Program-made: the position numbers and the translations under genes
Source of the DNA: Prorocentrum cordatum
Taxonomy: Eukaryota; Sar; Dinophyceae; Prorocentrales; Prorocentraceae
Direction of reading: 5' to 3'
Length of the DNA: 64,000 nt
Assembly (NCBI GenBank): GCA_963575745.1
Contig: CAUYUJ010019937.1
Location: 93,062-157,061, forward strand
Notes under the pieces: generated by a model
What the model saw: only the letters and a program-made list of their open reading frames with translations
Told to the model about the DNA's origin: nothing
Database searches by the model: none
Part shown: in pieces, positions 10,270-20,895 of the stretch
How the letters are laid out: every line of letters starts with the position of its first letter
How positions within the stretch are numbered: the stretch's first letter is position 1

Positions 10270-11770
10270 CTCACACGTTTCGTAGCCCCACAGGGAGCTC
10301 CACCTAAGGGCCCAGTGGCGCAGTTCGCATGCGTCTCCCCCACCCAGGACACTGTTTCGCGGCGGGAGCTCCACCGAGGGTCCCAGTGGCGCAGTTCGCA
10401 TGCGTTCCCCCACCCAGGACAGCTCTTCGTGGCCCCATAGGGAGCTCCACCGAAGTCCCAGTGGCGCAGTTCGCATGCGTCTCCCCCACCCAGGACAGCG
10501 CTTCGTGGCCCCATGAACTCCACCGAAGGCCCCAGTGGCGCAGTTCGCACGTGTCTCCTCCATCCAGGACAGCGCTTCGTGGCCCCATAGGAAGTTCCAC
10601 CGAAGTCCCAGTGGCGCAGTTCGCATGCGTCTCACCCGCCCAGGACAGCGCTTCGTGGTCCCATAGGGAGCCCCACCGAGGGTCCCAGTGGCGCAGTTCG
10701 CATGCGTCCCCCCCACCCCCACCCAGGACAGCGCTTCGTGGCCCCCATAGAGAGCGACACATGCCAACCCAGTGGCGCAGTTGTCGCATGCGATCCCCGT
10801 ATCCAGCGACACAGCGCTACGTGGCCCCATAGGAGAGCTCCACCGATGGCCACAATTGCATCAGTTTCCAATGCGTCTCACCCACCCAGGACAGCGCTTC
10901 GTGGCCCCATATGGAGCCCCACCGAGGGTCCCAGTTGCGCAGTTCGCATGCGTCTCCCCCGCCCAGGACAGCGTTTCGTGGCCCCATATAGAGAGCTCAG
11001 CCGAAGGCCCCAGTGGCGCAGTTCGCATGCGTCCCCCCCACCCAGGACAGCCCCTTCGTGGCCCCATAGGGAGCCCCACCGAGGGCCCCAGTGGCGCAGT
11101 TCGCGTGCGTCTCCCCCACCCAGGACAGCGCTTCGTGGCCCCATATGGAGCTCCACCGAGGGTCCCAGTGGCGCAGTTCGCATGCGCTTCCCCGTGTCCA
11201 GGACAGCGCTTCGTGGCCCCAAAGAGAGCCCAACCGAGGGCCCCAGTGGCGCAGTTCGCATGCGCCCCCCCGCCCAGGACAGCGTTTCGTGGCCCCATAG
11301 GGGGCTCCACCGAGGGTCACAGTGGCGCAGTTTGCATGCGTCTCCCCCACCCAGGACAACGCTTCGTGGTCCCATAGGGGGCTCCACCGAAGGCCCCAGT
11401 GGCGCAGTTCGCATGCGTCTCCCCCGCCCAGACAACGCTCGCGTGCCCCATATGGAGCTCCGCCGATGTGTCCCCGAGGCGTAGGTTCGCATGCGATCTC
11501 CCTCACCCAGTCAGTTTTCGTAGCCCCTAAGGGAGCGCCCCCCCCATCCAGGCACAGCCCGTTTCGTGTCCCAGGGCCCCATGCACGGGCCAGCGCCATA
11601 CCGAAGGCCACAGCCCCAGCCCCAGCGCGCAGTTCGCATGCCTCTCCACCCACCCAGGGCAGCGCTTCGCGGCCCCATAGGGAGCTCCACCGAAGGCAAC
11701 AGCTGCTGCACTCACATGCGTCTCCCCTACCCTTGACAGCCTTTCGCGGCCCACAGATACTCCACCGATT
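10270..11770. repeat. ~76-bp tandem array, about 19 copies
   Basis: Unit landmarks recur every 71-85 bp: cgcttcgtggccccat, gggagctccaccga, cccagtggcgcagttcgcat and gcgtctcccccacccagga. Landmark positions for ttcgtggcccc include about 10424, 10501, 10576, 10651, 10894, 11057, 11131, 11209, 11286 and 11362; copies decay after 11440. The array is open in several frames on both strands, so its ORFs (e.g. minus-strand peptides with GETHANCATG) are likely by-products. The sequence tggcgcagttcg in each unit resembles a pol III A box. Confidence 0.9.
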
Positions 11771-12667
11771 GCGATACTCACAACGACGGTACTCGCAACT
11801 GCATATGGTTGGGTCCTTCGCCAGGCTAATGTTCAACCATTGTTTCCTCCCCCACGCCCGCGCTCTCCCACCTCTCCCCCCCCCCTCCCCCGCCGCGCCG
11901 CCCTCCCGCCCCCGCGTCGCTCCGCCCCGCCCCGCCCTCTCTCCTATGCTCACCCTGTTCCCCGTCATCCTCTGTCCCCGCCCGTTCCCCTCCCCCCCCC
12001 GCCCCTGGGAATTGCGACGCCGCGCCACCCCGCAGATCGAGGCGCCGATGTCAGAGAAGAACGCACATCATATGCGATTGCGGCGCTACTCGGGGCGAAG
12101 GTCGCGGATGCCGTTCGGCCCGCGCACCTGTCGCGGAAGGACGCGAAGACTGCATTGGCGGCAGTGGTTGGGAAGAAGGCGCAGCATCGTCGCCATCAGG
12201 GGCGCAGCGTGGGCCGCGCGCGCAGACAAAGCGCATTGGGACGGCCAGCGCGTCGTCGCCATCGGGGGCGCCATCGGGGCGCGCGCCGACGCCCGCGCGT
12301 TCGCCCCGCAAGCCGACGCATTCAATATGCGAGGCCGCCGCGTTTCGATTCGATGGTACTCGGCCCGCCAGGTCGCGGACGCGCGCGGTGGCGACATCGA
12401 TGTCGAAACCGCGGCAACTTCTTAGAGGGACCTTGCGTGTCTAACGCAAGAAAGCCAATGGCCGAGGCTTTCCATCCTCGGATAGGCGCGCGACGCGCCG
12501 AATCGCCGCGCCCCTGCAAGCTCGGCAAGAGCGCTCGCGATCACTCGCGAGAGCGCGCCGAGCACATCGAGTCAGAGGCGTTTGGCCTGGTTAACTCGGG
12601 CGCAGCGGCACCTGGCGAACCGCGGAGGGAATGTCCGTTGGACGACGGGACCAGGGGGATGGCCTGA
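11771..12667. other. GC-rich stretch without a supportable gene
   Basis: An open + frame (11840-12667) starts in C-rich low complexity and continues Arg-rich. A part near 12030-12180 (YAIAALLGAKVADAVRP) looks somewhat protein-like, but no domain, splice pattern or homology is visible. I leave it uncalled. Confidence 0.5.
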
Positions 12668-13054
12668 TACCACTGCTGGGTGAACCGCCAGGTCCCACGA
12701 CAGTCCAGCGTGGAGTGCCAGGAGCGCTGGCACCCCAAGCTTGCCGCCACTTTCACAACAGCGCGCGGCGGGGACGCCATGCCAACCATGGGCTGGCAGG
12801 CGCGCCGACGTTTTCGGCCGAAGGCGCCAATGAGCCAGCGGCAGCAGGGCGCGAGAGACACGGCGACGGGCGACGGTTACAGAGTGGGCGCTCGGCATTT
12901 CGCCGAGGGCCAAGACTTGCTGGGCTTCGCCGAAGAGCAGGCTGCCGAGGTCTGGAGGAAGACCAACCGCACATGGCGGCAGTGCGTGATCGAAGCATCC
13001 TCCTTGAGAGTACGGTTGACAATTGGCCCGCTGCCCGCGCGAGGATCACAGTAG
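12668..13054 (+). CDS. Possible exon with a Myb-like recognition helix
   Basis: The frame opens after TGA 12665-12667 and runs to TAG 13052-13054. Its start, WVNRQVPRQSSVECQERWHP, resembles the third helix of a Myb/SANT repeat (R.S.QC.ERW). A second weak match, NRTWRQC, occurs near the end. There is no complete Myb repeat and no first or second helix in frame, so it would have to be an internal exon. Overlapping frames on both strands are also open in this GC-rich DNA. A chance match is quite possible. Confidence 0.2.
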   Translation, partial: YHCWVNRQVPRQSSVECQERWHPKLAATFTTARGGDAMPTMGWQARRRFRPKAPMSQRQQGARDTATGDGYRVGARHFAEGQDLLGFAEEQAAEVWRKTNRTWRQCVIEASSLRVRLTIGPLPARGSQ

Positions 13055-13261
13055 CTTGCGTGGCGAAGCGGCCAGTCACTGGTTGCCAGCGCGCCAGGGG
13101 CATTCTGGCAGGGCCGAATTCCATGCAGATGCACGAGCCCCATGGACACTGATCGCGCTGGGCGCCTATGATTCGCGCGCTCATGGGCGCCATCCATTGC
13201 GACTGCGCGACTCAATGCGCGGGGCGAACGGGAAGTGACGGGGGGCGCGCGTGGTTTTCGT

Positions 13262-13535
13262 TGCGGTTGGGGTGGATGGGTGGGCGGGCATGTGGAGTTG
13301 GAATGGATGGGGTGGTGGTGGCGTGTGGTGTGTGGTGGTGGCGTGTGATGTGTCGTGTGCGTGTGCGTGTGTGCGTGTGTCTGTGTGTGGGGCGGTGTGT
13401 GTGTGTGGGTGCGTGTGTGCGTGTTTGCGTGCGTGTGGATGTGTGTGTGTGTGTGTGTTCGTGCGTGTGCGCGGGTGAGTGGATGGGCGGGTGGGCGGGC
13501 GGGCGGGCGCGGGGGGGGGAGGGGGGGGGGGGAGC
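13262..13535. repeat. GT-rich microsatellite and G runs
   Basis: Interrupted (GT)n with GGGTGG variants, then gggcgggc repeats and a long G run. The His/Thr-rich minus-strand ORF over 13.2-13.6 kb comes from this. A short exon-like frame (SDKAAQVLLGSGKVYTW) follows at 13545-13622 but stands alone. 13.6-14.1 kb has no clear gene. Confidence 0.85.
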
Positions 13536-14099
13536 CTCGCCTTGATTTCCGACAAGGCGGCGCAGGTGCTTCTGGGGAGCGGGAAGGTGTACACGTGGCC
13601 GAAGGAGTGCGCAAGGAGATAAAATGGGCGACACTTGCAAGAAGATTGGTGGGACAATTGCAATTGCCATGGGCAGGGGGCCCCAAGGCGCCGAGCATCA
13701 GCCGCTCCGCGTCGCGCCTGGCAGCGAGGCGGCGGACTGTCTGGCCCTGCAAGGCTGCGAAGAGCTGCTGGTTTCTTGCCAGGCGTGGCCCTGCGGCGCC
13801 CCCCTGGTGCTACGCATCGCGAAGGCGCTGGTTGCCACCGACGCGCCATCCAGCGGGGCTGCTCGGTTTCGCCCGACCAGCGAACGCGCGTTAAAACGCA
13901 ACGACGCGACCATAGGAGCTGCGTCCGCTCCGCAGAATCACGCGCCATACGGCGCATCCGTTCTAAGTTCACAGCCAGCGTCCGCGCCGTCCAACATGCA
14001 AAGCCACCTGCGGCGCACATGCGCGTATGGATAAAAGCGCGCGCGCACATCGGCTTAGATTTCCCCGCCAAGGTCCCATCACGCCCCGCACACTCGTGG

Positions 14100-14335
14100 A
14101 TGTTCACACCTTGTTTCTGCCATGGTTTTCTGGATTCCCACTGGCCGCGCGACCCCCACTGGGTTTCCATGCGTTCATTGTCGCGCAATTTGTTCTTCCA
14201 GGTGTCAATGGTTTCCTTGGTGTTCCTGGTGCCCAGGAGTTCCCCAGAGGTTCCATGGGTTTCCAAGGGGCCCCAATGTTTGCGTAGGGGTTACGCGTGG
14301 TTCTGCAAGGGCTTGAAGATCCCAACGGGCCCCCA
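14100..14335. repeat. Degenerate 20-bp repeat, same family as 8.9-9.6 kb but inverted
   Basis: Segments such as ggtgttcctggtgcccagga and ggttccatgggtttcc match the reverse complement of the 8.9-9.6 kb array (there, on the minus strand, gctggtgttctcagag and gcatcgggtttctcgg). 14.34-14.88 kb holds a G run and AT-rich TATG-type sequence only. Confidence 0.45.
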
Positions 14336-14884
14336 ATTGAGAAACAAAAAACGCAAAAAGGCGCGCGCGGCGAACCTGTTCAGCTGCCTAGACGCATATG
14401 CGCAAATTGCGCATGCCGCGTGCATGGCGCCGCGCCACGATAGGCCGTTGCGGCACAAGGGGAGGGGGGGGGGGGGGGGCACATCCCGCGCGCGCACCGA
14501 CATGTCGTGCGCAGCACTGTGGCCAAGAAGAATAAAACTGTATTTCAGCAAAAAACAACGTTGTTTTTATATAAAAAACATGCCATCGTTACTTTTTACA
14601 ACACAGTGCCAGAGCTGAAATGCTGCGTTATAAAAATTTCGCGCGGCTCGGAGTCCAAAAGTGCACCGCGCCCAAACAAATATGGACGGTTTCCCATGGC
14701 ATACGTATATATGCGCACAAACACACACATTCACCATATGTATATTCAAATATACATATGATGTATGTGTATAACATGTGTAGGCTCATATTCACCACAT
14801 GTAGGCACAGATGCTCGTATGTGTATAATATGCCTGACCTCGGTCGTTGGCCGCACGGGGTCGGGTGGGTGGATCGTGGCAGAG

Positions 14885-15154
14885 ATGGCGGGGCTTTGTG
14901 TATTCTTTACGCTAGCATTTTTCGCCCTTCGCGAGGACCGCCCCGACGCGCCAAAGAACCCATACAAGACGGTGCTCGAGCTAATTTCGGAGATTCGCGA
15001 GTCAACTTATGCGCTGGCTGAATCAGTGGAAGAATTAGATGCTGAGTTTTTGGATATCGAAATAGCGTTGCCGTGGGCAGAAATTGGGGAAGAAAACGCC
15101 GATACCGAGCAGATCGAGAAGCTTCACGCAGATATAAGTGCCGCGCTGTCCTGA
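14885..15154 (+). CDS. Small acidic protein with an N-terminal hydrophobic segment
   Basis: ATG 14885 gives 89 residues to TGA 15152-15154. Residues 2-15 (AGLCVFFTLAFFAL) are hydrophobic, like a signal anchor. The rest is acidic and helix-friendly (KTVLELISEIREST, AESVEELDAEFLDIEIALPW, EENADTEQIEKLHADI), so a coiled coil or helical bundle is plausible. The frame is open further upstream (to 14765), but that part is AT-rich repeat. Composition differs clearly from the surrounding low-complexity DNA, which is my main reason for calling it. No family recognised. Confidence 0.5.
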   Translation: MAGLCVFFTLAFFALREDRPDAPKNPYKTVLELISEIRESTYALAESVEELDAEFLDIEIALPWAEIGEENADTEQIEKLHADISAALS

Positions 15155-15356
15155 TGGTAGCACTGCGCAAGTATATTTTAGCAATCCGCACGACTAGTGT
15201 TTTTTTCGTTCATAGTGCATGTCCTATGGCGGCTGGAGGGGGAGGAGGGGGCGGGAAGGAGGGGAAGAGGCCGGTTGCCAGGAGGGGTGGGAGGGCAGGG
15301 GTGCGGCGGGGGGAGGTCGGGAGGGGCAGGCGGAAACCTGCAAACCAATAGAAACC

Positions 15357-15587
15357 ATGACAATTTGCCCCCTTTACCCAAGCAAAGACAGCAGCTCGAA
15401 CAAGCGCAAGAGCACCCGCAACCACCCGTCCCGCAGGCCGAACCCCGACCCGACGGTGAGGCCCAAGACGGCTGCAGCGAAAGCCAAGGCGGCTGCTGCG
15501 AAAGCCAAGGCAAAAGCCGCTTTTTTCAAGCCTGCTAAGCCTGTCGTGGAGCGTGGCGGGCACAGCTCCAGCTCGGACTCCGAGTAG
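15357..15587 (+). CDS. Lys/Ala-rich basic protein, H1-tail-like (terminal exon or short ORF)
   Basis: ATG 15357 gives 76 residues: an Asn/Ser/Lys/Pro-rich start (DSSSNKRKSTRNHPSRRPNP), then KTAAAKAKAAAAKAKAKAAF, FKPAKPVVERGG and a phospho-type tail HSSSSDSE. The AAKAK/PAK pattern is like histone H1 C-terminal tails and basic nucleic-acid-binding tails. Dinoflagellate chromatin uses histone-like proteins, but no globular domain is present, so assigning it to them is speculation. A GGA/GGGA tract (15236-15330) precedes it, in the same way that repeat introns precede other exons, so this may be a last exon. Confidence 0.45.
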   Translation: MTICPLYPSKDSSSNKRKSTRNHPSRRPNPDPTVRPKTAAAKAKAAAAKAKAKAAFFKPAKPVVERGGHSSSSDSE

Positions 15588-15739
15588 CGGGCTGGAGATT
15601 TTGTCGGCGAGGCCGACAAGAGAAACCCCAGCCCCGTCGGATTTTTACACCTGGGGGTTCGGCAGCGCTGATATTCTCTCCCCTTTGCCAACAGTACTCT
15701 TCCTCAGATTTCTCAGTCTCCTCGATCATCCTCTTTCAG

Positions 15740-16720
15740 TTTCTGATTCTGCGTGAGCTCTGTCAGGTGCCGCCGAGTAGTTCGCAACAGCACGGTCCTG
15801 TGGGATACGCGAGGGGCCGAACATGCTGTCTCGTTTTGGAGTCTGTGATTGCGCATGGCGCATTCGTGATTTCAGATTTCTGCCTTTGCGATGTTGTCTT
15901 AGCGTGTTTCAGATTGCTGCAAGTGCTTTCGAGAGCAGTTCGCTACAACACTGTCTTCTTACGCTGGGGTGAGCAAACAACAGAAAACGCAATTTGCCCT
16001 TGGCATCGGTGGCGCAGCCCGTGCATGGCAATGCCTTCGTGACTTCAGATGTCCCAGGTCGGTGTGCTGTTTCTGTTTGGGCTCAGGTACTGCCAAACCT
16101 AGTAGGTACTGCCAAACCTAGTAATCATCATCTTTCTGTTTCTGCGTGGGCTCAGCCAGGTGCTGCCGAATAGTTCGTAACAACAGGGGCCTGTCAAGTT
16201 TGGGGTGCACGATGGGCCGAAACTGATTTCTCGTTTTGGAATCGGCGATTGTGCAATTTGATGCTTTCGTGAGTTCAGGTTCTGTCTGTGCGATTCTGTC
16301 CCAGCGTGTTTCAGATTTCGAAGTTTTGTTTTTGCCTCAGGCGCTGCCGAGGGCAGTTCGCAACAGCACAGTCTTCTTAAGCATGGGGTGAACGATCACC
16401 GTTGGCATCGGTGGCGCAGCCCGTGCATAGATTCGTCACTTCAGATTTCTCAGCCGTTGTGAAGTTTCTGTTTGGGCAAGGAAGCTGCCTGACGTATTTA
16501 GTAGCAGCGCGTTCTTGTTAAGCATGGGATGCGCGAGCGACTAACGTTGTCGCCAAATGTCTATGTCATCATATCGTGTTTGTGTAGGCCCGTTCGCTGC
16601 CAATAACAGCTCGCAACAACAAGGTCTTCCTCAGCATGAGGCACGCGAAACGAAACAACAAAAACCATGTACTTTCACATTGGCATCGGTTGCGCAGCCC
16701 GTGCATCGCGATGCATCGCC
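15740..16720. repeat. Diverged repeat cluster, six copies of a ~45-bp core
   Basis: A core of the type ggtgctgccgagNagttcgcaacaNcaNNgtcttcttaagcatggggtg recurs near 15765, 15918, 16157, 16337, 16477 and 16588. Three copies of ggcatcggtggcgcagcccg (near 16003, 16402 and 16682, the last as ggttgcgc) are interspersed. No coding signal. From 16.85 to 17.0 kb a gcggaagaggcgg motif repeats three times. Confidence 0.6.
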
Positions 16721-17164
16721 GATTTGCATTGGTGAGTTGCGTTGACGATGCATCGGCGAGGCGGCGAGACGGTGGGCCACAACACATGTCGGGCATGCTC
16801 AGCTATGTTGGCTTTGATCAGGTTTAGGCTGTACTATATGACGCATGCGTGCCCTATCAATTCGAGGATCCAGCGATTGATGACTGGCGGAAGAGGCGAA
16901 CGCCTTCAGATAACAACGGCGTCGGCGGAAGAGGCGGAAGCCTTGAGACTATGGCGGTGGCAACCATTCCCCTAGAATGCTAAGATGCGTCGGCGGAAGA
17001 AGCGGCAGCCTTGCGACCGCCTCGCGCCCCGTGGACGCCCCCGTGGCTTGGCCCCTAACGTGCCCAACTCGCCCCGTGGACTGCCGCAGTGGCCCAAACC
17101 GTTTCAGCGCAAGGAGGCCGTTGTGCTCCTAGTCCAGCCTCCTCTTCTTCCTTTCGTCATCGCC

Positions 17165-17300
17165 CCTCCTCCTAAGTCATCCCCCTACCCTTGTCCTTGT
17201 CCTCCTCCTCCTCCCTCTCCTCCTCCTTCTCCTCCTCCTCCTCCTCCTCCTCCTCCTCCTGCTCCTCCTCACCTCTCTCTGTCCCTCCTCTTCGCAGTTC
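17165..17300. repeat. CTC pyrimidine microsatellite
   Basis: (CTC)n with CTT variants, 86 bp upstream of the proposed first ATG (17386) of the transposase-like gene; probably intronic or 5' flanking. Confidence 0.85.
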
Positions 17301-17385
17301 CCTCCTCCAACGTGTTCCCGACACCCCTAATCTCTCATGCCACCTTGTTCGCCCCTCCTACCGCTGACCTTCGCAACGCACTGCG

Positions 17386-20280
17386 ATGGCGAAGCGGTCT
17401 CGCCTTTCCACGAGTTGCCGCAGAGCCGCGGCGACACGGATTGGGGGCAGAGGTCGAGCCGTTGCGAGGGCAACGATGTCCCGCAGCGCTTCGACAGGCC
17501 CGACCGTGACGGAGGCCCAGGCCCAATGAGGAGGAGGAAGAAGAGGAGGAGGAGGAAGGAGGAGGAGGAAGGAGGAGGAGGAGGAAGGAGGAGGAGAAAG
17601 GAGGAGGAAGGAGGAGGAAGGAGGAGGAGGAGATGAAGAAGGGGAGGGGGAGGAGGAGGAGGAGGACCAGAGGGAAAGGAAAAGGAGCAGGGGTGGGGAC
17701 TGATGAGGGCGATAAGGATGAGGAGGGTACAGATGAGGACGAGGAGAAGGCGGAGATCGGCAACGAGGCAGGGGAAGGAGCAAGGATGAGGAATGTTAGG
17801 AGCAAGGTTGAAGGAGACGGATGAGGAGGAATGTGAAGAAGAGGGGAGGTTGCAGTTGTCAGAAGAGGCTGACCACGGCGCCTCCTTCAGGAAAAAGCTC
17901 GTGAGCATGTTCCTCTCTGGGGAAGTGACGGCCGTGACGCTGGTGGAGGTCTGCGGTTTGGCACACCGAGCTGGCGCGTGCGGGGTCGACGATTTGGGGC
18001 GGCACCTCGAACACGGCAAGAATGCTGCCAGGCGCGTGTCTAAATTGATCGGCCTAGATGTGATCGAATCAGAATGCCTTCAATTTCACCATGTGCCGCA
18101 ACACGTTCGGAAAGGCAGGAGGGCAGAATTGATCCCCTGCGCCTTCGTTCCGTTTCACGAAGCGTTGTCTCGCTCGTTCTCTCGGCACCCGCTTGAATAT
18201 TTGAAGCGCGTGACTGACCCGACGTGTCTGGCGCCAAATTTTTATGGCCATCCTAGTGTTGTTGAGTTCGGCGCGAGCCGATGCATCCCTTTGAGACTGT
18301 TCGTTGACGGAGCCAAGTTGGACGAACAGTCCTCGCAGCTAAATATAGATGAGGCTTCGCCTTTCAGCAAAATGAGGCTGGAGAGGGGGGAATATGAGGA
18401 GGAGGAGGAAGGAGGAGGAGGGAGGGGGGAAAGGAGGAGGAGGAGGAAGGAGGAAAAAGAGGAGGCGGAGGCGACGTAGGATGGAGGGATGAATAATAAT
18501 GGCTTCGGCCTATAACGATAAGCCTGGTAATCACAATGTCAATAAGATGAGTGTTCATCTTGGCCGCCCCTCGTCGTGAGGGACGTGCGGGTTTTCGTTT
18601 CATGCGTGCACCGCGCGCGACGGATTCCGTTCACTGCCTTGCGCGATTCGGTGATGTGCCGATGTTCGTGCAGGGCACCCGCACACTTCAACGCGTGTGT
18701 GAAATTTGCGCATATTATTTCCGTGTGTGTCTTCATGGTTGCTGGCCTGATACTGATTTGTGTGGCAACCCCTGGCCAAAAGGGAAGCATCCGCAGTCGC
18801 CTTTCAGGCCAGCCACTGTTCCAGCACGATGGGGTAGTGCATCGCGCAGTCCTCACGGAAGTGTCTGCCGATTTAGACGAATATGCCAAAGGGTGCGGGC
18901 TCCCGCACTACATGTCTAGATATCCGTGCATCAAGTGTTTCTGTCATTGGAAGGACTTGGGCAATTTGGCCAAGAAAAGTAGGAAACGATCGCATGAGTG
19001 GTTCACGGCCGCAGCAGATGGGAGCCTTAAGTTGTTTGACATTAGTGACGGGGCTGTCCCCGCCCTTCTCGAGAGAATCACAGGCAGGCGCCTCAAGGGC
19101 GGTCAAATTGCTGAGCGTGCTCGCGAGCTCCAGCTGTCGATCCCAGGACTCTGCAACGGGGGCCGTATTGAGCCGAGCCCTGGAGGGGCATCTGGTTTTC
19201 CAGACGTTGCGCACGGCGAGCGTTGCGCCAACTACCCGCTCAATCGGCGGAAACTTCTGGTGTACAGGAGGCCCAATAATTCAAACATGCTCTTGTTTTT
19301 TATGAGGTTGTTCACCATAGATGGAGTGAACGAGGGTGTGCCTCACCTCTCCGTGGACCATTTCATATACGACAGTATGCATGTACTCGAGCTCGGCATA
19401 CTTCACTATGTAATGGGGCTCACCATGATCTCGCTCATTACTGCTGGGTTCTTCGGGAGGTGGAGGGACAAGGACCACGACGAGGTAGATGCCGCCATGA
19501 CCGACAGCATGAAAGCGTGGCATGCGAGACAAGGCCCACATGGGCCAAACATAGCTTGTAAAGTGCATGATGGCGATGAGGAGGGGGAGGGAGGAGGAGG
19601 TGGAGGAGGAGAAGGCTCATGAGCAGCAGGAGGGGGGAAGTGGAGAAGGAGGGAGGAGGGAGTTTGAGAAGAAGGAGGAAGGGGAGGAGGAGGAGGAAGA
19701 ACGACCCCCCACACTAATTCTGTTTGGCCCATGTGACCGTGTCACAGGCATCGAGCCTGGATTGCGGCTGCGCGTTCTCGCAGTCAACATGTGCGGTACC
19801 AGAGACCACCCGCTGTTGAAAATCAAAGCTGCTAAAAGCAAGGTGCTTCTCAAATGGATGGTCGATTTGCTAGGGGCACAAGGTGGGGCCGCTGTCCTGG
19901 ATGCTCATGGGGCCCACGGTGATGAAGGGTGCAAGCTTTTGTTGTGCAGCGAGAAAATCAATGAATTTTGCGCGATCCTCGCCAGTGTCGGCAGGGTGCT
20001 GCCTGGCGACGCTTTCCCTAAGCTGCAATCCTGTGCGACAGCTGCCACGCAAGCGTGGCTAGATATCGGTGGCACGGCCAGTGCCAAGTTTCATGCCTTT
20101 GCTGAACACCTGACAGATCAAATGAAGGTATTTGGGAACTGTACGTATACACATAATTACGTTGACGAGAGTGAGAACCTGGCGTCCCGCATCAGAGGTA
20201 CTCGCATCAATCGCACTGTGTATGGCAAGAAACACCTGTCAAAATGGTACGCCGAATTTATCGGTCGTGATTGCCGCTAG
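17386..20280 (+). CDS. Four-exon transposase-like protein of a multicopy dinoflagellate family
   Basis: Proposed segments: 17386-17529 (MAKRSRLSTSCRRAAATRIG), about 17855-18390 (FRKKLVSMFLSGEVTAVTLV ... YGHPSVVEFGASRCIPLRLF, VDGAKLDE), about 18580-19570 and about 19705-20280. Segment 3 has ALRDSVMCRCSCR, VHRAVLTEVSADLDEYAKGC, the Cys pair PCIKCFC, and NRRKLLVYRRPN followed by LSVDHFIYDSMHVLELG. Segment 4 has LKIKAAKSKVLLKW and THNYVDESENLASRI near the end. This order (GHPxVxxGA..PL.LxxDG, CxCxCRG, bird-like C..C knuckles, DxLH-type motif, KAAETxxL, YxDESxN) is what I know as a highly repeated, probably DDE-type transposase-related dinoflagellate family; the naming is from memory and not verified. 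Each gap is a GGA tract. No terminal inverted repeats found. Residues are well conserved, so it may be intact. Confidence 0.6.
17528..17850. repeat. GGA intron 1 of the transposase-like gene
   Basis: (GGA)n and GGGGA purine repeats fill 17528-17680, followed by a purine-rich degenerate part to about 17850. The two similar but shorter gaps between later exons are at about 18395-18475 and 19575-19700. None shows a clear GT donor, consistent with relaxed dinoflagellate donors, but the exact cut sites cannot be fixed here. Confidence 0.6.
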
Positions 20281-20339
20281 CGTTGCTGTTTTTTTTGGCT
20301 TCCTTATGCCAGATATAGGGTTGCTCAGCTCCATAAGCG

Positions 20340-20436
20340 CACAGGCTGAAAGGAGGAAGGACGGAGGGGGGAGGGGTGAGGGAGGAGGGGGGGGGGGGGG
20401 AGGACCGAGAGAGAGAGAGAGAGAGAGAGGAGAGGA
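20340..20436. repeat. GGA/G-run/GA repeat after the transposase-like gene
   Basis: aggaggaaggacgg passes into a G run and (GA)n. No gene is seen in 20281-20640. Confidence 0.8.
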
Positions 20437-20654
20437 ATGAATGAGGGAGGCATTGAAGGAGACAACCATGAGAAAGAACTCGCAAGAGGAAGGAGCTGAT
20501 GCACCCAATGAGTGCCTAAGCGGTGGAACCGCTCTCTTTCTGCGTTCGAAGGTCTGCGCGGGCGCGCGACCTGGCCGAGGCCACGTGGCCCTGAAGTGTT
20601 TGTTTGCCCTTGCGTGAACAAGGGTTTGCAGGAACATGTGCTCAAAAGCCCCGC

Positions 20655-20895
20655 CCCCCAGGCCCTCGAGGAGCCTTCAAAAGCCCCGAAAAAGTGCCCT
20701 CACGAGCCTCGAAAAGTGCCCTCGAGAGTCCAAAAGAGTGCCCTCAAGAGTCCTCGGGGGCCCCAAACGAGGCCCTCAGGGTCCCGAAGAGTGCCCTCAA
20801 GAGTCCTCGAGGCCCCCAAACGAGGCCCTCAAGGGTCCTCGAGTCAAGGTACTCCTTAAGGGTCCCGAACAGTGCCCTCAAGAGGCCACGCCCAA
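20655..20895. repeat. ~54-bp tandem repeat with 18-bp sub-periodicity
   Basis: Units such as agtgccctcaagagtcctcg, then ggccccaaacgaggccctca, recur from about 20695 to 20885. Sub-copies of gtgccctcNNgagNcc occur about every 18 bp. The period is a multiple of 3, so frames stay open. Confidence 0.75.

Noticed and set aside
10084-12028. Long minus-strand ORFs (up to 343 codons) over the 76-bp array
   Set aside because: The array lacks stops in several frames on both strands; peptides are periodic and continue into low-complexity DNA without a domain.
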